Of a stretch of DNA of 64,000 bases, positions 54,977 through 64,000 are shown in pieces. Source of the stretch: Thamnaconus septentrionalis (taxonomy: Eukaryota; Chordata; Actinopteri; Tetraodontiformes; Monacanthidae); contig CM020513.1 of assembly GCA_009823395.1 (NCBI GenBank), positions 4,670,501 through 4,734,500 on the forward strand, read 5' to 3'. The notes below the pieces were generated by a model that saw only the letters and a list, made by a program, of their open reading frames with translations, did not search any database and was not told the origin of the DNA. Position 1 is the first letter of the stretch, and each line of letters opens with the position of its first letter. Made by a program: the position numbers and the translations under genes.

Positions 54977-57452
54977 AACACACACATACACACGTATCCT
55001 TGATATTATCATCCAAACTTCAAGATCTCGGCTTGGAAATCTTTAGTTCGTCAGTCGGTCGGTTGGTCAGTTGGTTGTTTTTTGTTGCGGAATCTGTGGA
55101 AGACGAAGATTGATGGAGAAGTCAGTTTCTGAGTCTCAGCCTCAGATTTGAAAATCGTTGTATGTTTGCACTCTACTTTTTCCTCAGATGATTTATTCGG
55201 GGCTGCTTGTTTAGTCTGTTTTATTTCGGAGAGTTCCTGTTCATCATGGCACTTCACACCTCCTCCACACGGCCGTCTTGCCGGACCAGGTGCTAAGTTG
55301 TAGCGCTAGGCTACCTACGGCTTTATTTTTGGAATGGGCGCAGCAGCCCAGACAGCGATGCTTCATTTCTCGTTCCCTCGGTGCTCAGGCCTCCGCTGCT
55401 AATTTTTTTAATCCACCACAGCCGACGACATGAAGCTCAATCTAAGCAGCGGGAGAACAGCAACACCCCACAAAGTTAAATAGCGGCCCGCGTGATTAAC
55501 AGCCAGTCCTCCCACTCGTGCTGCCGAGGGTGGAGCTACGATGGCGGGGAGGACGTCAAGGCTCCGCCTGATGATAAATATCTCCTCCCCTCTTTTTGTC
55601 TCCGCTGAGCCGTTCATCCATCCAACTCCTGCTCAGCTGATTGTGCATTTGTGGGTCATTTAGTTCATTAGGGGAAGACTTTAATTTCACCGCCTGGCGA
55701 GACACCACTCTCCCGTCCCTCTCTGATTGTTTGCCTGTCAGTAGCTTCATATGAGTTTTTTTTTTTTCCTCCTACAACCAGCAGGAGGATAAAGGGGACG
55801 CCAGCTGAGAGTAATGAGGCTGAGGCGCGGCTGTGTGTTGCTATTGTGGTGGCGGGGGCAACATTATGAGCAGAACAATGAAACTACTTGAGTCTTTGGC
55901 CCTTGCTGACGGAAGCTGAAACGGTTTTCACGGCTGGTTTTTCTTGGCTTCGTCCGGAAGAACTGACAACTCATTGCTTTGATTTCTTTTCACTATTTTC
56001 AATATTACGGAAGGTCCAGCAAAGAATCATTTTTAGCAGGAGGCTGTAAACAAATTGCTAAATACGGTGTTGCAGGAGATATTTTCACACGAGGCAGCTT
56101 CACTGGTGTCCACGATGAAAGGTCAACATCGTAAACTAGCCATGTATGAGGGATGTAGGAATGCATAATGGTAATGGTTTCATCTGGTAGGCGTAAATCC
56201 CAGAAAACTTTGCCTACCAGCCGTGTAAGTTGCTGCTTCACCCCCTCTGAACTCTTCCAATGAAGACTTCACGTCGTCGTCGTTTGCTGTTTTCTTATTT
56301 CTTTCTCTCCGGAGGGTATTTGTCAACTCCTCAGGATTCCGGGCTGTGCACTGGTCACAAATCAATGACAACTGAAATTGCCTTCGGGGGGGGAGAAACG
56401 GCGAGAGAAAAGTCTGCGATGTCAGAGGGCGGGCTGCGGCAGGTGATCTGCTGCTTATTAATGAGCCACTTGATGTTTTGGATGCGTGCAGCTGTGGGAT
56501 CAGCCAAAGTGCGAAGGAGGCGGCACCAGGAAAGTGTTGCCTCACGGATGCTGCAGCCGCAGCCGTTTTGATCAGAGCCGGACAAACCCATCCCGGTGAA
56601 GAGTTGATCAAAGAGCTAAAAGCACTGAAAATGGCTCTTCTCTCCACTCCCCGTTGGCTTTGGAGCTCGACACAAAGCGGCGACACAGTCTAGTGCTTTC
56701 CCTCACACACAAGCAGGAGCCCTCAAGATGATATCGACTGGCTCCACTTTCAGTAAATACACCCGATTGGCCACTTTCAAAGGAGCTGTGGGAAGTTTGC
56801 GACTTTGCGAAACAACAACCGCACCAAAGACCCGGAAGCACCAAGGCTGAAAAAAGCAACGGCGGCGTCGCAGTGCCCCCTATGGGTGTTGCTCGTTCTC
56901 CTGCTACTCATCAAACTGAATTCAGACGATTTACCCTCACCCAGCATCTCCAGCTGAGTCAACACACTGCAAATGGTGACAGAGGGTCACTGCTAACGCA
57001 ATGCTAACAATCACAGGACCTGAGAGTCGTGCAGGGAGACGGTTTGTTTTTGTTGCATGCTCGGTGCAAAACCACAACCTCTAGCAGTGAAATCACACAA
57101 GATATCGGGTTGTGAAACAAGCCCTTGGTGAGTCTGTGAGGGTTCTGAGTCTATGGTCCATGGTAAGGCTAGCATAAAACTTAATTGTCCCTTGATACGG
57201 GATGCAGGTATAAAATGCAAAACTGGGACTTTTTAAAAGTGCATCTGTTCACATAGATGACGCCAAATCAAATCCAGTGTCAGAGTCCAATTAGCGTCAT
57301 TCTACCGATAAACTGCCTCAGCACGGTGTCGTTTAGCAGTTTAGTTAACGAAAGCAGAGATAAATATTTAATTTTGCAGACGACAGTGTGACCTTTCCTG
57401 CGGTCTGCGTCAGCTGGACCGTTCTGTGCAGAGAGGTTGGCCAAGCAAACTG

Positions 57453-57492
57453 CGATGGATGGATGGATGGATGGATGGATGGATGGATGGAT
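57453..57492. repeat. (GGAT)10 tetranucleotide repeat
   Basis: Ten perfect units followed by GCAT. Confidence 0.96.
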
Positions 57493-58391
57493 GCATGGAT
57501 ACATCGGCCACTTCCCCACCGCACAGCTGACGGATGAAGCCGTGGCCAAATTGATCATTCCACCCATCAAGCACCAAACAGGAGCCGAGCCAGAGCCGGT
57601 CGCCACATTGAGCAGGCAGTTAGGCGGATAAAAGGGCGGCGCGATTGGGATTCCGCGCCTCTCCCTCCGCTTGGCAGGCCCAGAAAATCATTAACGCTCC
57701 TGCTGTTTCACACGCAGCGGTCAGTTACCAAGCGACTCCCGGTTTTCCAGTACTGGGTGTTCCGATGCTCGAGGCACGCTGTCCTGCAGCAGAAGCAGCA
57801 GCACCCACCCACCCACCCACCGCTTCCTCCGCTGCTCCGCCCCATTCTTCAGCGGCCCCCGCCCACCGACAGGTCCAGGACCAGACAAGTGTTTTGGCAC
57901 TTTAATTGCAGTTTGGATTGGATTCCATCCGCTTGCAGCTTCCAGTGAAAACGTGCTGTAAAGTTGATTTAAAAATCCTTTTTTATCGGCAGGGGTTTGT
58001 GATTTAACACCAGGACGGTGTGTTTTCATTCCGTGGCTGCAGTCGTTGGCCAACAACCTCACATTTGACGCAATAAGGATGGCCATCATTTCATTTTTTT
58101 CAATTTTTTGAAGGCAGCACCAGATGGATGCTTCACAGCTGAACATTTCCCAAAGCGCGTCGGAGAGGCGTGAACCGCTAGCTGCTCGGTTCCAGCTTTC
58201 CCACGTTCCCCATTGTAGGGTGGCTCCTCCGATAGGCTGCGGGCACATGCGGCGTCTGATTCTGGGAGTCGATCCGCGAAAGGGGCCGTAACCATGGTAA
58301 CAGCCACTTTGAGCGAGACAAACAGCGGGTTAAAACTGTGACCGTCCCGGCTGCAGGTGCACAACGTGTCGGCCTGACAGGCAAGTCCCAG

Positions 58392-58392
58392 A

Positions 58393-58422
<30 letters not shown>
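58392..58422. repeat. (GACA)7 tetranucleotide repeat
   Basis: Seven perfect units. Confidence 0.95.
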
Positions 58423-58423
<1 letters not shown>

Positions 58424-58895
58424 GAGATAGGTAGACCTTTGAACAAAATTCAACTCCTGTAATCCGTGACCAGCTTGCAAAGATTTCCTTTTTTCATAAA
58501 CAGCAATCGTAACACGCAAGGCCATGGCAGGGGCAGGGCCCCGTTGGACTGATCCGGCAGCTGGGACACATCTGGTACCTGCACCGGTCAAATACAGCCC
58601 ATTGCATCCCTTCAGGGTTTTAATAGATGGCAGGATTCATGACCTACGCCTGTTTTATTAAAAGGATAGAAAATATTTTTTCAAATCTTTCCTGGGAGCA
58701 TGCATTCAAGTCAGATCGAGGCGAGTTCAACGCAGAAGTACAAAAATACATTTGACACTTTTTGAGTGCATTTTGAGAATTTTTATAGGATTCTTCACCT
58801 TGTATTACCCTTCCCCTGCTTCAAAGCCAAGTCTGATAAGTTCCCTAATTCTCCAGAGGCTGACAGCTTGAAATCTGCTAAGTAGCCATGGTGCC

Positions 58896-58905
58896 TGTGT
58901 GTGTA

Positions 58906-59001
<96 letters not shown>
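58896..59001. repeat. (GT)45 microsatellite, longest in the window
   Basis: Perfect GT over 58,911-59,001, with an imperfect 5' shoulder. A long alternating purine-pyrimidine tract of this kind readily adopts Z-DNA. Confidence 0.98.
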
Positions 59002-59002
<1 letters not shown>

Positions 59003-59216
59003 TCATTCAGGTATTGCAAACGTTTTGAATGACTCACTGCGTTTGGTTCAGCCTTGACTAAATGTCAGACAGGAAATGGAACTGGAAATTTCCGGACGAT
59101 TTGTCCCTGAGTAGATCTGCTGAATTGGAGGCAAATAATTTGTTTTTAAATCGTGACAATGAACAATAAAACTGACTCTTTTTTTTTCCTTTGGGGTTGG
59201 TGCTTTAGTTTGCAGA

Positions 59217-59244
59217 AGAAGAAGGAGAGAAGAAGAAGAAGAAG
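59217..59244. repeat. (GAA)n imperfect repeat
   Basis: GAA units with GGAGAG interruption. Confidence 0.9.
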
Positions 59245-59632
59245 CTGCGAGGCTTGAACGTGCTCTGGGGCCACAGCAGCGAGAGCATCAATAAATAAGA
59301 GGCGGAGCATTGAAGGGCCTCCTGGGTGTGAGATTGGCTCTATTGATTATTTTCTCAGAAGATATCATCCTCACTTATGGACTTGCCTCTTGGAAAAAGA
59401 AAAAAAAGATGCCTACTAAAAATTTGACTCATCCTACCACCCCATGTGGCTCTCGCACTTTTGCTGATTTTAACAAAAAAACGAAATGAAAACAAGCGTC
59501 TTGTTTTTTGTTTTTTAAAAAGTGTTGCCGGTGAGTTTCTCAACAGAGACGGAATACACTGCTGAGTATCGACCGCAGACCATGTGACTCAGCCTCAGCC
59601 AGGGCGCACACACACATCGATCGCTCGGCAGC

Positions 59633-59653
59633 ATGGTGGTCAAGAAGCAGCAG
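59633..59653 (+). CDS. Speculative seven-codon first exon
   Basis: ATG in perfect Kozak context (A at -3, G at +4) opens MVVKKQQ and stops in phase 0 at an ideal donor, CAG|GTGAGG. A short basic start spliced after a few codons occurs in several vertebrate zinc-finger regulators, but seven codons carry little information and no partner exon was found. Confidence 0.15.
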
Positions 59654-59789
59654 GTGAGGCCCCTCCCACTTTGGCCTAATTGGAACGCCTCTGATTGTCA
59701 CTTCCTACCATTTGTGCCTTGATTGGACCTGCGAGCGATGACAAGAGCCACAATTTAGCAGGGGGGTAAAAAACAAACAAAAAAACACC

Positions 59790-59925
59790 GCCAGGCAAGA
59801 GTGTCCGCCTGGCAAATTGGACATTAATACGGCATTAACACATGCAGCAATTAAATAAGGACCGTGTGCCTCGGCTGCTGCTGCCGCTGCATGAGAGGAA
59901 TTTACGTCCTCAGCAGCAGTGATGG
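59790..59925. promoter_or_regulatory. Candidate conserved non-coding element
   Basis: GGCAAATTGGACATTAATAC, GGCATTAACACATG and GCAGCAATTAAATAAGG are packed together, preceded by the inverted pair GCCAGGC (59,790-59,796) and GCCTGGC (59,807-59,813). Non-coding and non-repetitive; conservation untested. Confidence 0.28.
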
Positions 59926-60179
59926 AAAGATTCTTCTTCCTGGGTCTTTTTTTTTGTTTGTTTACATTTACCATAAAATGTAATGTACATTTGTTTTGGT
60001 AGTATTGACCGCCAAGCAATAAAGCTAAAACTACTTATTGATCATGGAGGCTGCGATAAATTTCTGGAGGTCACGCTCACAGCGCCCATCAGGATTTAAC
60101 AGTCGAGGAGCCTGCAGAGCCGCAGCGGCAGCCTGGATTTCTGCTGCCGCACCGTCCAAGCTTAAAGACCACTGCCACG

Positions 60180-60196
60180 ATGATGATGATGACGAC

Positions 60197-60242
<46 letters not shown>
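60180..60242. repeat. (GAT)n microsatellite
   Basis: About 21 GAT/GAC units; gives a poly-Asp run in a spurious frame. Confidence 0.97.
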
Positions 60243-60244
<2 letters not shown>

Positions 60245-63200
60245 AATGAAAATCTTTTTTGTAGATTACCTTAGGAGGATCAATTCTAATGTTCTGAGGA
60301 ACTTTAGGTTTGGTCTGATTGAGGAACAACTTCAATAATCCAAATTTGTGTCAGGAACTTCAAATGTTTCCCAAAAGTGGTTCCCTCAAGTAAATCCAAA
60401 CATGGTTTTTCAATACATGTGCTTGTTCTTTTGTTCTTGTTAGAGGAGTTTGTGTGTTTTGTAAGCAGTGGAAAATGAAAACCTGTGTGTTGTTTTCCAG
60501 AATAAAAATAAAGAATTCAACAAAATCCACATTAACTGCAAAAGTAAAATGATAAATAATATGGGTAAAATATTAAAATGTCATTTGCTTGAAAAGTTAT
60601 TTTAAAAAAAAGGGTCTCCACATGCTCCCAGAACCAATCAGCAGGAAGGTTTTAGTGGTTTCGAGTTTATTAATATAAAAGCCTGCAAACAAATCAGTTG
60701 TTCCATTTCCGTGGCCAAAATTTACCACTCAGCAAATATTCTGCAAATTATAAACAACAGTGGTGACATGTTTAGGAAAAGAAAATTACCAAAGTCACGC
60801 TGAGCTGTAATTTTTTATTTAAAAAGAAAATGAAAGTTCTCTGCTTCTTCTTCTTTTTCTTTTTTCTGGCACAGCATCTTTCGTCCGCTTAAGACCCCCA
60901 CTGATGGCGAATGACGCACGTCCTGGCGCTGATCCCATACTTTGTTTGCTCTCCAGCTTTATCTTAAGCGGCAGAGATAATGCCGGTATTTAATTGAAAC
61001 CCTGGAAATATATATATAAAAAAGGAGCCGGCTCATTATGGGATTCAGGTGTGAGGAATCACACAGCTAGCATTCTGAAATCACCCGGTGCTCAAACTTC
61101 AGTCGACTGTTGTTGTTGTTGTCTTGTTTTTTTGTCATCTCTTCAAACAATAATGTTCCAAAAATGCTTCCATCCAGGAGAAAGTTCATAATAATGAGAA
61201 TTTAAAACCTGGGAGGCAGGCAAGTTCCCGCTAGATGTCAGCTTCCTGTTAGCAACAGGAAGTGTCGCTAACAAGGCTTCCTGTGAGCGACATGCTGTGG
61301 CATCGAAAACAATGGAACACATTTTCCAAGAATCACCAGCGTCTTCTTCCTGGGCTTCTTCTGTGGTTTTTCAGTCTTACTCAGGGCCTCAGGGCTGAGT
61401 TGAGTGACCAAAACACATTATGCAAGTATTTCGTTCAAAGCAGTGAAGTTCCTTGTGTGCAAAAAAAATCTCCCAAACAATAATTACCGCTGGAATGTCA
61501 AACGCATCGGGGTGAAAGGGTTGCAAGGCAAGGAGTTGCAGGAGAGACGAAGACAAGACTGTGTATGGAAGGACGGCGGGATGGACGAGCAGTATTTCAA
61601 ATCTGGACACTCCAGCTGCCGCGCAAGGTCACGAAACAAATGAATGAACAAATAAATGAACCAACCGAACGGATGGGCGGTATTCCGGCGCTCCGAGGGA
61701 GACGGGAGCTGGTCTGACTAATGCTGAGGCTTGCGGGGGGTGAGAGGCGGGGGTGAGGGTCGGGGGTGGGGGGTTTAGTCCGTCTGAGCCGGACCACCGG
61801 CGGAGTCGCCTGCTGCGGGACTCTTTGGTGACTCATTATTTCCTCGGACCAGTGAAACGAGATGCGAAGCTATTTTCTGCAAAGATTGTAGAACCTCCTG
61901 GATGTTCCGGTTGGGAGCAACTGTCCACTTCATTTACTCCCTCTATTTGTTAAGGCTTTTACACCAGTCACGCGCCATCTGCATGGTGAAAACACTTTGG
62001 GAAACTTTCCCCAAAGAGAGTGTGTGCTCGCCCCCCGGAAAAAGTTTGTCGTTTTTTTTTTTCCTAAAGAGGAAGTTTTGTTTCTCAGCCAGCAGCGTGA
62101 CCTCTGTGGGATCTTTATTTTTTCCTACTTTTTTTATTAGCGTAAAAGTTGTGTGTTCTCTCCCTGGATCCAAGCCGCTTCCAGGAAGCCTGAGGTTGTG
62201 GTTTGACTTGCAGTGTTCCATGGTCGTGGACTCGGCTCCAGCTCTCCATGAGACGTCAGCTGCCGCCGCTGCTCGGGTGCTCAGCGGCTCCCTCCGGGTG
62301 CAATTTGAGCATCCTGTTGTCTATATAAAACACACACACACACACACACATCGACCCACACACACATTCACCAGACATCAAATGCACCTGCCTTCTCTTT
62401 GATCTCTTCATTTAAAAAGAAAAATCAGTTTGAGGATTCAGTTTATGAAATCTTTAAAAGTGAAGCCGCAGGCTGCATAACTGGCCTGCGGTCAGAAATG
62501 AAAGGCTAAAAATAAATAAATAAACAAAACCGCTAAACTTTTGTTTTGTACCAACAGTTTAGTGACATCTGAGGATCAATAAAATATCTGTGCTTCTTCA
62601 CACCACCTGGCCACAACAGAAGTTTTCTTGACATAGACGTATGTCAGAATGTGTAAATAGTGTATTGCCGGTTCGTGCGGATGTTGGGGGAGTTGAGCGG
62701 AGATCAGAAAAAGGCCTTTTGGTCCCCGTCTGCAAATTGCTGTGTGACCTTGGCTGGTATTAACGTGAGTCCCAGATTATCCGTCAGTGCGAGGAGTTAA
62801 CGCCTGCGTCCCCTCGGGGTCGACTCTGCCGATGACTGCAAGATGTTTTCGAAGATGTTAGGAGTTGGAAAACTTTGATGACTTTACACTCAATGATTTG
62901 AAAAACTGTAAGGAAAAAAAGGGGTTTTTCGTCTTGTTCAGCAACAATTCATTCAGCTCCCCATTTTCACATCGTCATCTGTTTTTTTACGGTGGCCGAC
63001 AAGGGCCAAACACAAAGCAACTGCCAAATGCGCCTTCGTTGGCGAAAACAGCTGCAGGTGGAAACAAAGCATATTCACAAACACAAACACAAGTCTAAAC
63101 AAGGTACAAAAAACGAAAAAAAATGTGCTGCAAGACATAAAAACATAAACTTAATCATCAAATGCACTGCTAACAGAGAAGTGATGCAAAACACAACAGA

Positions 63201-63820
63201 TGCAAACCAAGAAAAAAAGTCACAACAGATGCTCCAAAAGGGGCGCCTTAGAGAAAGCTCAATGGAGAGACACACAGGTGGACTGAGAACGGCTGACTAG
63301 AGAGTTTGAGGAGAAAGTGGCGTAAAATATACTCAAATCAAAGTTAAAAGCTGCTAGGCATTAGGCGGTTGTATTGTTTTTGGCCTTTGTCGGCCACCAT
63401 AGTTTTTCATTCCAGAGTCCAGAATAAAGAACAGGATCCTCCACCAATTTGATGAACTCTTTCAATTCATCATCCATTTAATTTAATTAGTAAAAAGAGT
63501 TTTCCTCTTAGAAAAATAAACCATCCAGATCTCAATATAAAAGAATCTTTAACTCTCTATTAAAGGCCTCTCTTAAAAACTGAGGCTGTCTTGGACCTCC
63601 CACATATTGGGGAAGGTAAAAATGCAAGGCGGTCTCAAAGGGTTGAGCCAACAGGTGGTTGGTCCATAACCTGGGAGACCAACCTGCTGGAGGACAGTTT
63701 TCAATCTTCTCGGAAGTCATGCAGCTCCAAGCTGAGCACAGTCATGGAGGTGGGGAGGGAGGGAGTGGGGGAGTGGGAGTGGTCTGAGCTGCAGCCAAAG
63801 CCGTCGCCGCTCCCCAAAAA
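60243..63820. other. No gene recognised
   Basis: AT-rich, unassigned sequence. Notable are a 9-bp inverted pair CTTCCTGTT / AACAGGAAG at 61,242-61,262 (back-to-back ETS-type GGAA cores), a G-rich stretch at 61,749-61,775 and a (CA)n run at 62,330-62,350. Confidence 0.45.
62330..62350. repeat. (CA)10 microsatellite
   Basis: Uninterrupted run, with further CA text to 62,366. Confidence 0.92.
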
Positions 63821-63829
63821 TAAGCTTTC

Positions 63830-63960
63830 AAATAATTGATTGCGGCCGCAGAGTGAAATACAATAGCGCGCTTCGTCTCATTAACGGCAGAATGGCCCTG
63901 GCAAAACAAGCCATAAATATAAAAGGCAGCCGGCACTGATTGGCTGCGGCGACGAGGCCT
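63830..63960. promoter_or_regulatory. Candidate conserved non-coding element
   Basis: TCAAATAATTGATTGCGGCC, CGTCTCATTAACGGCAG and CCATAAATATAAAAGGC, with a CCAAT-type ATTGG box after, in a non-coding stretch. TATAAAAGGC resembles a TATA box, but no start-site evidence exists. Confidence 0.22.
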
Positions 63961-64000
63961 CCATGCATCAAACTAGCTGGCAGGCAACATTTAGGGCTAA

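Larger units (their letters stand above)
55000..58890. other. No gene recognised
   Basis: Carries a fragment of the dispersed repeat (GGCTGTAAACAAATTGCTAA near 56,043), a CNE-like patch at 55,640-55,700, and the (GGAT)n and (GACA)n arrays listed separately. No exon pair or terminal repeats were seen. Confidence 0.45.

Noticed and set aside
63910..63930. TATA box (ATATAAAAGG)
   Set aside because: A single match near the window edge without a downstream exon or start-site evidence.

Overview
This is eukaryotic, almost certainly teleost fish, nuclear DNA. The indicators are dense (CA)n, (GA)n and (GATG)n microsatellites, poly-A/T tracts, CpG-rich islands in moderately AT-rich sequence, and decayed transposons of kinds common in ray-finned fish: hAT-type MITEs with 8-bp target duplications, a tRNA-headed SINE with an (ATGA)n tail, and non-LTR retrotransposon tails. 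There are no bacterial operons, no rRNA gene, no free-standing tRNA gene and no CRISPR array. The long open frames are explained by microsatellites or GC-rich composition. No complete protein-coding gene can be recognised.

Layout. 1-9 kb: mostly unassigned single-copy-looking sequence, a CpG-rich block (about 4.86-5.96 kb), a decayed LINE ORF end (about 7.0 kb) and an intact-ended hAT MITE (7,781-8,042). 9-15 kb: microsatellites, a hairpin next to a perfect CRE palindrome (11.76-11.82 kb) and a multi-frame coding-like block (12.25-12.46 kb). 15.8-22.2 kb: the best exon candidates, all on the minus strand (22,165-22,216; 19,867-19,982; 17,090-17,124; 15,858-15,968). They have canonical splice sites, coiled-coil-like translations and partly matching phases, and suggest a gene read right to left. 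A second hAT MITE (21,575-22,064) lies in one of its putative introns. 22.3-29 kb: a dispersed repeat family, a putative TIR element, and a MITE (28,442-28,938) nested in an older repeat and carrying a CLEAR-type palindrome. About 30 kb: CpG island with an Sp1 box followed by a consensus splice donor, the best promoter candidate. 32-44 kb: LINE tails, hAT relics, a SINE with a perfect 13-bp target duplication (38,001-38,380) and a minus-strand LINE reverse-transcriptase relic (42.0-43.0 kb). 44-64 kb: almost no recognisable genes or transposons, but large microsatellites, including (CTG)23 and (GT)45, two strong inverted repeats (45,007-45,048; 54,333-54,365) and several homeodomain-motif-rich blocks that look like conserved non-coding elements.

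Overall the window resembles long introns or a gene-poor regulatory landscape with a possible minus-strand coiled-coil gene at 15.8-22.2 kb. Exon and enhancer calls are inference from splice signals and motifs. Transposon calls resting on terminal repeats and target duplications are directly visible and are the firmest statements here.
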